DNA from: an uncultured Collinsella sp.
GTDB lineage: Bacteria; Actinomycetota; Coriobacteriia; Coriobacteriales; Coriobacteriaceae
Length of the DNA: 26,876 nt
Direction: 5' to 3'
Assembly: GCA_900756945.1 (NCBI GenBank)
Contig: CAAELZ010000011.1
Coordinates: 1 to 26,876 of the forward strand
Shown: positions 15,427 through 23,817 of the stretch, in pieces
Position numbering within the stretch: position 1 is the stretch's first letter
How the letters are laid out: each line of letters begins with the position of its first letter
The notes under the pieces: model-generated
What the model saw: the letters and a program-made list of their open reading frames with translations, nothing else
Told to the model about the DNA's origin: nothing
The model's database searches: none
Made by a program: the position numbers and the translations under genes

Positions 15427-16227
15427 ATGAGCGCAAATCCGCTGCTTTCCATCGAAGGTCTGACCGCCTCCGTGGACGAGAAGACCATCCTCCACAACGT
15501 CAACCTTAACGTCGCCGCCGGCGAGACCCACGTGTTGATGGGACCCAACGGCGCCGGCAAGTCCACCCTTGGCCACCTGGTCATGGGCGACCCCGTCTAC
15601 ACGGTCAACGACGGCCGCATCGTCTTTGACGGCCAGGACATCACCGAGCTCACCACCGACAAGCGCTCGCGCGCCGGCCTGTTCCTGAGCTTCCAGGCCC
15701 CGGTCGAGATCCCCGGCGTGCCACTGTCGAGCTTTTTGCGCGCCAGTATCGCCGGCCGCCCCGGCCTGGAGATGAAGGGCAAGGAATTCCGTCGTCGCGT
15801 CAAGGAGCTCGCGGCCGAGCTTAACATGGATACCGCCTACCTCAACCGTGAGCTGGGCGTGGGCTTCTCGGGCGGCGAGAAAAAGAAGGTCGAGATGCTC
15901 CAGCTTCTGCTGCTGCAGCCCAAGCTCGCCATCCTGGACGAGACCGACTCCGGCCTGGACGTCGACGCGCTTTCCACCGTCAGCCACGGCATGGACGCCT
16001 ACCGCAAGAGCTGCGACGGCTCCATGCTCATCATCACGCACAACACGCGCATCCTGGAGCACTTGGATGTCGACCGCGTCCACGTTATGGTCAAGGGTCA
16101 CATCGTGCGCGAGGACGACGCCTCGCTCATCCCCTGGATCGACAAGAACGGCTTTGAGACCTTCGAGCGCGAGGCCGCCGAGCAGCGCGCCCAGGCCGAG
16201 GCCGCCGCTGCCGAGCAGCAGGCGTAA
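15427..16227 (+). CDS. sufC: SufC, Fe-S cluster assembly ATPase
   Basis: A 266-residue ABC-type ATPase that drives the SufBCD scaffold during iron-sulfur cluster assembly in the cytoplasm. Walker A GPNGAGKST is at 39-47; the Q-loop region FLSFQAPVEIPGV, the signature FSGGEKKKVEMLQ and the Walker B LAILDETDSGLD follow in order, ending with the H-loop IITHN. ETDSGLD is diagnostic of SufC rather than a transporter ATPase. ATG at 15427 is chosen because GAGAGG precedes it by six bases; an in-frame ATG at 15397 has no ribosome site. A short Ala/Glu-rich tail (EAAEQRAQAEAAAAEQQA) extends past the normal end. First gene of sufCBDSU, under the divergent Rrf2 regulator. Confidence 0.95.
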   Translation: MSANPLLSIEGLTASVDEKTILHNVNLNVAAGETHVLMGPNGAGKSTLGHLVMGDPVYTVNDGRIVFDGQDITELTTDKRSRAGLFLSFQAPVEIPGVPLSSFLRASIAGRPGLEMKGKEFRRRVKELAAELNMDTAYLNRELGVGFSGGEKKKVEMLQLLLLQPKLAILDETDSGLDVDALSTVSHGMDAYRKSCDGSMLIITHNTRILEHLDVDRVHVMVKGHIVREDDASLIPWIDKNGFETFEREAAEQRAQAEAAAAEQQA

Positions 16228-16239
16228 AGGGGCGACGTA

Positions 16240-17652
16240 ATGACCAAGAACCGCACCGAGGTCGCGGACATCGACCGCAGCCTCTACGACTTCACCTATG
16301 GCGAGGAGGGATTCGAGCGCCTCGACGCCGGCATCACGCCCGACATCGTGCGCGAGATCAGCGCCAAGAAGGACGAGCCGCAGTGGATGCTCGACCTGCG
16401 CCTCAAGTCCCTCGAGATCTTCAACCGCTTCCCCGATCCGACGTGGGGCCCCTCCATCGAGGGCCTGGACATGGACAACATCGTCACCTACGTCAAGCCC
16501 AACACCGACCAAAAGCACGACTGGGAGTCGGTGCCCGACGACATCAAGAACACCTTTGAGCGCCTGGGCATCCCCGAGGCCGAGCGCAGCTACCTGGCGG
16601 GCGTCGGCGCGCAGTACGACTCCGAGCTGGTCTACCACAACATGCAGGACACCGCGTCCAAGATGGGTATCGTCTATTCCGGCATCGAGGAGGCCCTGCA
16701 CGACCCGCAGTGGGAGCCGCTCATCCACGAGAAGTTTATGACGCTCATCCCACCCACCGACCACAAGTTTGCGGCCCTGCACGGCGCCGTATGGTCGGGC
16801 GGCTCGTTTGTCTACGTGCCCAAGGGCGCCAAGTTGGACTTCCCGCTGCAGAGCTACTTCCGCCTTAACGCCAAGGGCGCCGGCCAGTTTGAGCACACGC
16901 TCATCATCGTCGAGGACGATGCCGACCTGCACTTCATTGAGGGTTGCTCAGCGCCCAAGTACAACGTGGCCAACCTCCACGCCGGCGCCGTCGAGCTCTT
17001 TGTGGGCAAGCGTGCGCACCTGCGCTACTCGACCATCGAGAACTGGTCCAAAAACATGTACAACCTCAACACCAAGCGTGCGCGCGTGGACGAGGATGGC
17101 GACATCGAGTGGATCAGTGGCTCCTTCGGCAGCCACGTGGGCTACCTCTACCCCATGAGCGTGCTCAACGGCCGCCGCGCCCGCTCGAGCTTTACCGGCA
17201 TCACCTTTGCCGGCGCCGGCCAGAACCTCGACACCGGCTGCAAGGTCGTGCTCAACGCGCCCGAGACCTCGGCAACCGTCGAGACCAAGGGCATCTCCAA
17301 GAGTGGCGGCATTCAGACCTTCCGCAGCTCTATTGTGGCGACACCCAAGGCCGAGGGCTCCAAGGCAACCGTGAGCTGTCAGTCGCTGATGCTCGACGAC
17401 CAGAGCCGCTCCGACACTATTCCGGCCATGGACATCCGCGCCAAGAACGTCGACATCGGCCACGAGGCCACCATCGGTCGTATCGGCGACGACAAGGTGT
17501 TCTACCTGATGAGCCGCGGTATCTCGGAGGAAGAGGCCCGTACCATGATCGTCAACGGCTTTGCCAACCCGGTCTCCAAGGAGCTGCCGCTGGAGTACGC
17601 CGTCGAGATGAACAACCTGATCAAGCTCGAGATGGAAGGAGCGATCGGATAA
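16240..17652 (+). CDS. sufB: SufB, Fe-S cluster scaffold subunit
   Basis: A 470-residue SufB, the subunit of the SufBC2D complex that receives sulfur and builds the nascent cluster. Characteristic blocks are PTDHKFAALHGAVWSGGSFVY, EGCSAPKY, LHAGAVELFVGK, RYSTIENWSKNMYNLNTKRA, GSFGSHVGYLYP and the C-terminal IGHEATIGRIGDDKVFYLMSRG. Length and order are those of complete SufB proteins. ATG at 16240 follows the sufC stop by 12 bases, with AAAGGGGCG as ribosome site. Its stop overlaps the ATG of sufD in TAATG, so expression is coupled to the next gene. Nothing unusual seen. Confidence 0.96.
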   Translation: MTKNRTEVADIDRSLYDFTYGEEGFERLDAGITPDIVREISAKKDEPQWMLDLRLKSLEIFNRFPDPTWGPSIEGLDMDNIVTYVKPNTDQKHDWESVPDDIKNTFERLGIPEAERSYLAGVGAQYDSELVYHNMQDTASKMGIVYSGIEEALHDPQWEPLIHEKFMTLIPPTDHKFAALHGAVWSGGSFVYVPKGAKLDFPLQSYFRLNAKGAGQFEHTLIIVEDDADLHFIEGCSAPKYNVANLHAGAVELFVGKRAHLRYSTIENWSKNMYNLNTKRARVDEDGDIEWISGSFGSHVGYLYPMSVLNGRRARSSFTGITFAGAGQNLDTGCKVVLNAPETSATVETKGISKSGGIQTFRSSIVATPKAEGSKATVSCQSLMLDDQSRSDTIPAMDIRAKNVDIGHEATIGRIGDDKVFYLMSRGISEEEARTMIVNGFANPVSKELPLEYAVEMNNLIKLEMEGAIG

Positions 17653-18923
17653 TGAAACAGACCACTAACACCGCTGCTACCACCCTTGAGCAGGTCAACG
17701 CGATGCCGGCCGCCACTTGGGGCTGGCTGAAGATGAATCAGACCAAGCTCGAGCTCTCTGACGAGCTTGCCGCCGCTCCCACCGAGGCCGTTGAGGTCGA
17801 GGGCTTGGACGAGCAGTTTACTGGCGTGGCAGACGCGTTCGAAGCCGCCATGGACACCATGGCCGAGCGCTTCCCCGAGCGCCGCGCCTCCGCCCCCGGC
17901 GACGCCGCCGACCGCGCCCGCATCACGCCCGAGACCGAGCTCGACGTGCCCGCCACCTCCATCTACCAGGCCGGCGCCATCAAGCTCGAGGAGGAGCTCT
18001 CCCCTGCCGAGGCCTTCGAGACTGGCATGGGCGAGGCTACCTACACCTACCTGGCCGACCACGCCACCAAGCGCGTCGTCATCGATGTGCCCGCATACAA
18101 GCACGCCACGGTTACCGTGCGCGTGAGTGGCGTCGACGCTGCCGCGGCCATCGCCGCCATCGATGTCGTCGCCCGTCCGCAGGCAACGCTCGACCTGCGC
18201 ATAGCCCTGGACTCCCCCGTTGCCGGCCAAGGCGTCGTGGGCTCCGCGCTACGCGTGTGCGCCCACGAGTACGCCACCGTCAACGTGACCTGCACGCAGA
18301 CGCTCGACGATAGCTGGATCGCGCTCGACGACACCGGCCTGTTCCTGGACGAGGGCGCGCGCGTCAACGTGCAGCACACCGTCCTGGGTGCTGGCGCCAG
18401 CACCACCGGCCTTGCCGGCGACCTGCTGGGCGATACCGCCAAGGTGACGATCGATACCGATTACTTGGGCGCCCGCGAGCAGGTGCGCGACTTTAACTAC
18501 GAGCTGCGCCACCGCGGCCGCAAGACCGAGTGCGAGATCGACGCCAACGGCGTGCTGACTGGCACGTCCAAGAAGGTCTACCGTGGCACCATCGACCTCG
18601 TGCACGGCTGCAAGGGCGCAACCGGCACCGAGCGCGAGACGGTGCTTTTGGCCAACAAGGGCGTCGACAACAAGACCGTTCCCGTCATTCTCTGCGACGA
18701 GGACGACGTCGCCGGCAACCACGGCGCCACGATCGGCCACGTCCGCGACGAGCAACTGTTCTATCTCGCCTGCCGTGGCCTTGACCAAAACGCCGCCGAG
18801 GACCTGTTCATTCGCGCCAAGCTGGAGGACGCCGCGCTTTCCGCCACCGACGAGCGCACCCGCGCAGCCGTCGTCCGCTTGGGCAACAACCTGATCGACA
18901 ACTTTAAAGAGGAGCTCGCATGA
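17652..18923 (+). CDS. sufD: SufD, Fe-S cluster assembly subunit
   Basis: A 423-residue SufD that pairs with SufB and SufC in the cluster-building complex. The C-terminal beta-helix core is recognisable: LFLDEGARVNVQHTVLGAGA, TDYLGAREQVRDFNYELRHRG, VYRGTIDLVHGCKGATGTER, then VAGNHGATIGHVRDEQLFYLACRG. The N-terminal ~150 residues are poorly conserved, as usual for SufD. ATG at 17652 shares a base with the sufB TAA (TAATG). A much longer upstream open frame exists but is only the sufB gene read in another phase. The stop overlaps sufS in ATGA. Third gene of the operon. Confidence 0.93.
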   Translation: MKQTTNTAATTLEQVNAMPAATWGWLKMNQTKLELSDELAAAPTEAVEVEGLDEQFTGVADAFEAAMDTMAERFPERRASAPGDAADRARITPETELDVPATSIYQAGAIKLEEELSPAEAFETGMGEATYTYLADHATKRVVIDVPAYKHATVTVRVSGVDAAAAIAAIDVVARPQATLDLRIALDSPVAGQGVVGSALRVCAHEYATVNVTCTQTLDDSWIALDDTGLFLDEGARVNVQHTVLGAGASTTGLAGDLLGDTAKVTIDTDYLGAREQVRDFNYELRHRGRKTECEIDANGVLTGTSKKVYRGTIDLVHGCKGATGTERETVLLANKGVDNKTVPVILCDEDDVAGNHGATIGHVRDEQLFYLACRGLDQNAAEDLFIRAKLEDAALSATDERTRAAVVRLGNNLIDNFKEELA

Positions 18924-20245
18924 TCGACACCGAGCACGTTAAATGCGATACCTGTACCGCACCGGAGCCTATGGAGCTCGACGCCAGTGACGAGGCCTCG
19001 CGCGGCTGGCCTACCGTCGACATCGAGACCAATCCCTACAAGGCACAGTTCCCGCTTTTCCAGCAGCACCCCGAGATCGCCTTCCTCGATAGTGCCGCCA
19101 CCGCGCAGCGCCCTGCCCGTGTGCTCGACGCCGAGCGTGACTTCTATCAGCGCATGAACGCCAACCCCCTGCGCGGCCTGTACTCGCTGTCCGTCGAGGC
19201 CACCGAGGCCATCGCGAAGGTCCGCCAGCAGATTGCCGACCTCATCGGTGCCGCCCAGGCCAACGAGGTCGTCTTCACCCGCAACACGAGCGAGTCGCTC
19301 AACCTGATCGCCAAGAGCTTTGCACCCACGGTGCTCGAGCCTGGTGACGAGGTCGTCATCACCATCATGGAGCACCACTCCAACCTAATCCCGTGGCAGC
19401 AGGTCTGCCGCGAAACCGGCGCCAAGCTCGTCTACCTCTACCCCACCAAGACCGGCCAGCTCACCACCGAGGAGGTTCTTGCCAAGGTGGGTCCCAAGAC
19501 CAAGATTCTGGCCGTGGGTCAGGTTTCTAACGTGCTGGGCGTCGAGAACCCGGTCAAGAACCTCGGCAAGCTCGTCCACAAGTACGGCGGCTATCTGGTC
19601 GTCGACGGCGCGCAGTCGCTGCCGCACATGCCGGTCGATGTGGCCGACCTGGGAGCCGACTTCTTTGCCTTTAGCGCACACAAGGCCATGGGCCCCATGG
19701 GCATCGGCGTGCTGTGGGGCAAGATGGACCTGCTGAACGCCATGCCGCCCATGCTCACCGGCGGCGAAATGATCGATTCGGTCACCGAGCAGGACGCCGT
19801 CTGGGCGCCCGTCCCCGAGAAATTCGAAGCCGGCACGCAGGACGCCGCCGGCATCTTCGCCACGGGTGCGGCACTCGACTACCTGGTCAACACGGTGGGT
19901 TACGAGAACATCCAGGCCCGCGAGCAGGCACTCGTCCACTATCTGATGGGCGAACTCATGCAGCTCGACTTTGTCCAAATCATCGGTTCCATCTACCGGG
20001 ACAACCACCACGGCGTTGTGAGCTTTAACGTCAAGGGCATTCACCCGCACGACGTCGCGAGCATCATGGACATGGACGGCGTCTGCATCCGCGCCGGTCA
20101 CCACTGCGCGCAGCCGCTGCTCACCTGGCTGGGCGTCGAGAACCTTGCCTGCTGCCGCGCCAGCGTGGCCTTCTACAACGACAAGGCCGACATCGACAAG
20201 TTCATCGCCGGCCTGCATCACGTTTGGAGCACGTTCAATGGGTAA
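18920..20245 (+). CDS. sufS: SufS, cysteine desulfurase
   Basis: A 441-residue PLP enzyme of the SufS/group II class that takes sulfur from cysteine and passes it to SufU. Seen in order: the EHHSNLIPW histidine region (151-159), the PLP-binding Lys255 in SAHKAMGPMG, and the catalytic Cys396 in RAGHHCAQPLL. The first ~38 residues are an extension before the usual start of the fold (NPYKAQFPLF) and carry a C-x2-C pair (Cys9, Cys12) and acidic residues, which ordinary SufS lacks. ATG at 18920 overlaps the sufD stop (ATGA). The reading frame and overlap support the long start, though an inner start cannot be ruled out. Confidence 0.94.
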   Translation: MIDTEHVKCDTCTAPEPMELDASDEASRGWPTVDIETNPYKAQFPLFQQHPEIAFLDSAATAQRPARVLDAERDFYQRMNANPLRGLYSLSVEATEAIAKVRQQIADLIGAAQANEVVFTRNTSESLNLIAKSFAPTVLEPGDEVVITIMEHHSNLIPWQQVCRETGAKLVYLYPTKTGQLTTEEVLAKVGPKTKILAVGQVSNVLGVENPVKNLGKLVHKYGGYLVVDGAQSLPHMPVDVADLGADFFAFSAHKAMGPMGIGVLWGKMDLLNAMPPMLTGGEMIDSVTEQDAVWAPVPEKFEAGTQDAAGIFATGAALDYLVNTVGYENIQAREQALVHYLMGELMQLDFVQIIGSIYRDNHHGVVSFNVKGIHPHDVASIMDMDGVCIRAGHHCAQPLLTWLGVENLACCRASVAFYNDKADIDKFIAGLHHVWSTFNG

Positions 20246-20672
20246 TCTATACACCTCCACCACGTTTATGGAGCACAACTCGCACCCCGACTATAAGTAC
20301 GAGATGGATGCCCCCACGCACGAGCACGACGGCATCAACCCCAGCTGTGGCGACGAGCTCACCTTGCAGCTGCGTGTCGAGAAGGGCGTAATCGAGGAGG
20401 CCTCCTTTACCGGTCATGGCTGCGCCATCAGCCAGGCCAGCGCCGACATCATGGCCGACCTCATCACCGGCGAGACCGTCGAGGAAGCTCACCGCTTGGC
20501 AGAGCTCTTCCTCGCCATGATCCGCGGCGAGAAGCTCTCCGAGGACGACCTGGAAGACCTGGACGAAGCCGCCCAGCTCCAGGACATCTCGCACATGCCC
20601 GCCCGCGTCAAATGCGCCGAGCTCGCCTGGCGCACCCTCGACGGCATGCTCACGGGACAAAATAATCAGTAG
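20238..20672 (+). CDS. sufU: SufU, sulfur-transfer/scaffold protein
   Basis: A 144-residue SufU, the zinc-dependent acceptor of sulfur from SufS. Zinc ligands Cys37 and Asp39 (PSCGDE), Cys62 (GHGCAISQAS) and Cys126 (RVKCAELAW) are all present. The 18-residue insertion typical of SufU versus IscU is seen (LSEDDLEDLDEAAQL region). ATG at 20238 overlaps the end of sufS by eight bases; longer open frames upstream are sufS in another phase. The last codons (GQNNQ and the stop) are encoded by one arm and loop of a GGGACAAA palindrome, so the repeat has become part of the gene's 3' end. Final gene of the suf operon, followed by a terminator. Confidence 0.94.
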   Translation: MGNLYTSTTFMEHNSHPDYKYEMDAPTHEHDGINPSCGDELTLQLRVEKGVIEEASFTGHGCAISQASADIMADLITGETVEEAHRLAELFLAMIRGEKLSEDDLEDLDEAAQLQDISHMPARVKCAELAWRTLDGMLTGQNNQ

Positions 20673-20682
20673 TATTTGTCCC
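20654..20682. repeat. GGGACAAA/TTTGTCCC palindrome at the end of sufU
   Basis: GGGACAAA (20654-20661) and TTTGTCCC (20675-20682) form 8-bp arms around 13 bases and enclose the sufU stop codon. Its first 16 bases match 15 of 16 of the unit at 15281-15296. It lies 56 bases from the end of the RAYT gene, the place where such transposases usually keep a copy of their own REP repeat. Confidence 0.65.
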
Positions 20683-20700
20683 AAATCTTAAGAATTTTGT

Positions 20701-20738
20701 TGGCCGAATCGCTTGACAATAGTGGTTCGGCCATTTTC
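20701..20738 (+). terminator. Rho-independent terminator of the suf operon
   Basis: TGGCCGAA (20701-20708) pairs perfectly with TTCGGCCA (20726-20733) across a 17-base loop and is followed by TTTTCTATT. It stands 28 bases after the sufU stop and touches the end of the convergent RAYT gene. Confidence 0.75.
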
Positions 20739-21538
20739 TATTCCGAGCCCTCAGCCTGAGCCTTCACCCGCGCATAAGCGCGCACGATACGAGAGACGGC
20801 ACTCTTGCTGATTCCCGTATACCGTTCAATCTCGCGCACCGTGTAGCCGCCATCGTGCAGGGCGAAAATGATTCCGTCTCGCCGCGCGGGTGCTACGGTC
20901 TTGAGCTCATTGAGCGGAACGCCCAGGCGCTTCGCCATCTTGTCGGCAAACGCACGCCGCTCCCACTCCGTCTCATCCATATCGTGAATCACCGGATCGG
21001 AACCATCGGGCATCGACAGAGAATAATCCAGAAACCCCTTGGCAGACTCAAAGAGCTCAAGCACACAAGAAGGGTCCGAAAATCCCCTCGTCGTATCGTT
21101 GTCATACGCTCGCAGATACTCGGCAAAGCTGCTCCAGGGATAACGCTCGATCAGGGCGATACCTGCCTCCTGCGGATTAGCGTGAACATAGCGAATAGCA
21201 GCCATTAGATAACGGTCGGTATCGAGCGAGCGCCGGTCAAAACGATTCTGGAACAGATGGCCCGTGCGCCCTGTGCGTTTATTGAACCGCCGCGCGTACG
21301 TCAAAAGCAGCCGGTGCATCGCCGCGCTCATAGCGTCCTCGTAATCTGCAAGCACCAAATGCACGTGATTGCCCATAAGGCACCAGGCAATAACCGTCAC
21401 ACCCTCCTCGCGGCAGCAGCCGCGCATCAGCTCCAAAAACTCCCACCGGTCTTCATCGCCCTCAAAGATGAGCTGCTTGCCCACACCGCGGGCACAGACA
21501 TGGTAAAAGCCGGTAACCGTTCTCCAAACGCGCTGCAT
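20738..21538 (-). CDS. REP-associated tyrosine transposase (RAYT, Y1_Tnp family)
   Basis: A 266-residue protein of the IS200-like Y1 transposase superfamily. The HUH motif is HVH at 58-60 (GNHVHLVL), and the catalytic-tyrosine region is DTDRYLMAAIRYVHANPQEAG (about 106-126). Between them are the usual RRFNKRTGRTGHLFQNRF and, after them, YPWSSFAEYL. A C-terminal helix-turn-helix (YTVREIERYTGISKSAVSR) follows, common in one RAYT subgroup. RAYTs are single-copy, domesticated-looking genes that act on short palindromic repeats rather than on their own ends. ATG at 21538 has AGGGAG five bases upstream; a longer open frame has no such site. Convergent with suf. Activity is inferred from intact motifs. 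Confidence 0.88.
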   Translation of the reverse strand: MQRVWRTVTGFYHVCARGVGKQLIFEGDEDRWEFLELMRGCCREEGVTVIAWCLMGNHVHLVLADYEDAMSAAMHRLLLTYARRFNKRTGRTGHLFQNRFDRRSLDTDRYLMAAIRYVHANPQEAGIALIERYPWSSFAEYLRAYDNDTTRGFSDPSCVLELFESAKGFLDYSLSMPDGSDPVIHDMDETEWERRAFADKMAKRLGVPLNELKTVAPARRDGIIFALHDGGYTVREIERYTGISKSAVSRIVRAYARVKAQAEGSE

Positions 21539-21941
21539 GGCGCTCCCTTCGCCGGGATCTGCTTGCCATCCAATACAGCACGATTGAAGCGTGCCATCAA
21601 AACATTCACGCAAAACAATACACTCGCGCGGCCAAAGGCAGTAAACGGGCGGCGAACGGCACCGTTGCAACAGGTCAACCCCTGCAACGCTTACAAGAGC
21701 TGACCAAAAGCTTGCCCAAGACGAACCCCCTCTACGGAAGTTCGCGACCACAGAACATATAGTTAAACCGTTTCAATTAAAACTTCCGGACTTCTCGCTA
21801 CGAAAACTGAGCCGTTCGCCGAATATTCCGTGCATTTCGCGGTATTATAGGGGCTGCATGTCATGTCCCTTTCGAAGGGTCGCCCGGCAATCGCCAGCCA
21901 CGACCCCCAGACGGGACGCCAACACGATAGAGAGGAGAGGC
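21539..21941. other. 403-base intergenic region between RAYT and the NifU-like gene
   Basis: No gene could be supported here. It holds a 7-bp hairpin CGTTGCA/TGCAACG (about 21663-21690) and a longer-range dyad CGGAAGTT/AACTTCCG (21735-21742 and 21781-21788). A TATTAT at 21843-21848, about 94 bases before the NifU-like start, could be its -10 box, but no good -35 is seen. Base composition is lower in GC near 21760-21850, as expected for a promoter region. Confidence 0.4.
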
Positions 21942-22676
21942 ATGCAGTACTCACAGGAAGTGGAGAACATGTGCCCCGTTGCCAAGGGTGCATACCACGG
22001 CCCCGCACCCATCCCCGAGGAGGGCAAGTGGGTCCAGGCTAAGGAGATTTCCGACATCTCCGGTCTTACGCACGGTGTGGGTTGGTGCGCACCTCAGCAG
22101 GGCGCCTGCAAGCTCACGCTGAACGTCAAGGACGGCATCATCGAGGAGGCCCTCGTTGAGACCATCGGCTGCTCGGGCATGACCCACTCTGCTGCCATGG
22201 CTTCCGAGATCCTTCCCGGTAAGACCATCCTCGAGGCCCTCAACACCGACCTCGTCTGCGACGCCATCAACGTTGCTATGCGCGAGATCTTCCTGCAGAT
22301 CGTTTACGGCCGCAGCCAGACCGCGTTCTCCGAGGGCGGCCTGCCCGTGGGCGCCTCCCTCGACGACCTCGGCAAGGGCCTTCGCTCTCAGGTCGGTACC
22401 ATGTTCGGCACCAAGGCCAAGGGCGCTCGTTACCTCGAGCTCGCTCAGGGCTACGTCACCCGCATGGCTCTCAACGACAAGAACGAGATCATCGCGTTCG
22501 AGTTCCTGAACCTCGGCAAGTTCACCGACGCCGTCAAGGCCGGCAAGACCCCCGAGGAGGCCATCGCTGGCGCTATGGGCCACTATGGTCAGTGGGAGAA
22601 CGCTGCCAAGTACATCGACCCGCGCACCGACGAGGAGACTCACTCCGTCGCCAGCGTGTTCCCGGTTCACGAGTAG
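21942..22676 (+). CDS. NifU-like iron-sulfur cluster assembly scaffold protein
   Basis: A 244-residue protein related to the NifU/IscU scaffold fold, found next to GGGtGRT genes in anaerobes. Likely ligand cysteines are Cys49 and Cys56 (GWCAPQQGACKLTL), Cys77 (IGCSGMTHSAAMASE, the GC-x-x-S/A motif) and Cys106 (LVCDAINVAMRE), plus Cys11 near the N-terminus. It is much longer than SufU, and the C-terminal ~110 residues (from about GLPVGASLDDLGKG) belong only to this subfamily. ATG at 21942 follows GAGGAGAGG by a few bases, a very strong ribosome site. Codon use is strongly biased to C-ending preferred codons, suggesting high expression. It forms an operon with the next gene, 18 bases downstream. 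A scaffold role is inferred from fold; the client protein is unknown. Confidence 0.82.
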   Translation: MQYSQEVENMCPVAKGAYHGPAPIPEEGKWVQAKEISDISGLTHGVGWCAPQQGACKLTLNVKDGIIEEALVETIGCSGMTHSAAMASEILPGKTILEALNTDLVCDAINVAMREIFLQIVYGRSQTAFSEGGLPVGASLDDLGKGLRSQVGTMFGTKAKGARYLELAQGYVTRMALNDKNEIIAFEFLNLGKFTDAVKAGKTPEEAIAGAMGHYGQWENAAKYIDPRTDEETHSVASVFPVHE

Positions 22677-22694
22677 AAAGGGAGGGAAATAACT

Positions 22695-23699
22695 ATGACT
22701 GTTACGTTCGAAGGTTACGAGCGCCGCGCTGACAAGATCAACAAGTGCCTCGCCGACAACGGCATCGCCTCCCTCGAGGAAGCTCTGCAGATCTGCACCG
22801 ACAAGGGCTTCAACCCGCGTGAGATCGTCAACAACACCCAGTCCATCGCCTTCCAGAACGCCGAGTGGGCCTACACCCTCGGCTGCGCTCTCGCTGTCAA
22901 GCGTGGCGCCAAGACCGCTTCTGAGGCTGCCGCCATCATCGGCGAGGGCATCCAGGCCTTCACCGTTCCCGGCTCCGTCGCTGAGGACCGCAAGGTCGGT
23001 CTGGGCCACGGCAACCTGGGCGCTATGCTGCTCTCCGACGACACCGAGTGCTTCGCCTTCCTGGCCGGCCATGAGTCCTTCGCTGCCGCTGAGGGCGCTA
23101 TCGGCCTGGCTCTGAACGCCAACAAGGCTCGCAAGAAGCCGCTGCGCGTTATCCTTAACGGTCTGGGCAAGGACGCCGCCCAGATCATCGCCCGCATCAA
23201 CGGCTTCACCTATGTGAAGACCCAGTTCGACTACTACACGGGCGAGCTCAAGGTCGTCGAGACCATCCCCTACTCCGATGGTCCCCGCGCTGCCGTTAAC
23301 TGCTACGGCTCCGACGACGTCCGCGAGGGCGTTGCCATCATGTGGCACGAGAACGTCGACATCTCGATCACCGGTAACTCCACCAACCCCACGCGCTTCC
23401 AGCACCCCGTCGCTGGCACCTACAAGAAGGAGCGCATCGAGGCTGGCAAGAAGTACTTCTCCGTCGCTTCTGGTGGCGGCACTGGCCGTACCCTGCACCC
23501 GGACAACATGGGCGCCGGCCCTGCCTCTTACGGCATGACCGACACCATGGGCCGCATGCACTCCGACGCCCAGTTCGCCGGTTCTTCCTCCGTGCCTGCG
23601 CACGTTGACATGATGGGTCTCATCGGCATGGGCAACAACCCCATGGTCGGTGCCACCGTCGCTTGCGCTGTCGCCGTCGAGGAGGCCCTCAAGGCCTAA
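22695..23699 (+). CDS. GGGtGRT family protein
   Basis: A 334-residue protein of the family named for its SVASGGGTGRTLHPDNMGAG motif (GGGTGRT at about 260-266), followed by a conserved tail with MHSDAQFAGSSSVPAHVDMM. Only two or three Cys residues are scattered through it, so it does not look like a cluster scaffold itself. The glycine-rich loop suggests a nucleotide or phosphate-binding site, but no function is known to me. GGAGGG ten bases ahead of the ATG and the same strong codon bias as the NifU-like gene indicate co-translation at high level. The pair is conserved as neighbours in anaerobes as far as I recall, so the two proteins probably act together. No signal peptide or membrane segment. 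Confidence 0.85.
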   Translation: MTVTFEGYERRADKINKCLADNGIASLEEALQICTDKGFNPREIVNNTQSIAFQNAEWAYTLGCALAVKRGAKTASEAAAIIGEGIQAFTVPGSVAEDRKVGLGHGNLGAMLLSDDTECFAFLAGHESFAAAEGAIGLALNANKARKKPLRVILNGLGKDAAQIIARINGFTYVKTQFDYYTGELKVVETIPYSDGPRAAVNCYGSDDVREGVAIMWHENVDISITGNSTNPTRFQHPVAGTYKKERIEAGKKYFSVASGGGTGRTLHPDNMGAGPASYGMTDTMGRMHSDAQFAGSSSVPAHVDMMGLIGMGNNPMVGATVACAVAVEEALKA

Positions 23700-23734
23700 T
23701 CGCGCCCGCGCGATGCTCATATAGTTGAGCTTTG

Positions 23735-23772
23735 GAGCCGCTACCCACCCGGGTAGCGGCTCTTTTTGTTTG
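23735..23772 (+). terminator. Strong rho-independent terminator of the NifU-like/GGGtGRT operon
   Basis: GAGCCGCTACCC (23735-23746) pairs perfectly with GGGTAGCGGCTC (23751-23762) across a 4-base loop, followed by TTTTTGTTTG. A 12-bp GC-rich stem with a T-run is a textbook intrinsic terminator. Confidence 0.93.
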
Positions 23773-23817
23773 CCCCGTCTCAAATTGGTTACTCTTATTA
23801 AAGGGTCCGATGTATCA

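Noticed and set aside
15379..16932. 517-codon minus-strand open frame across sufC and sufB
   Set aside because: Antisense shadow of strongly conserved suf genes; composition is Gly/Val/Asp repetitive and lacks any motif.
16944..17651. Long upstream extension of the sufD reading frame
   Set aside because: This part is sufB read in another phase; the TAATG junction and family length place the sufD start at 17652.
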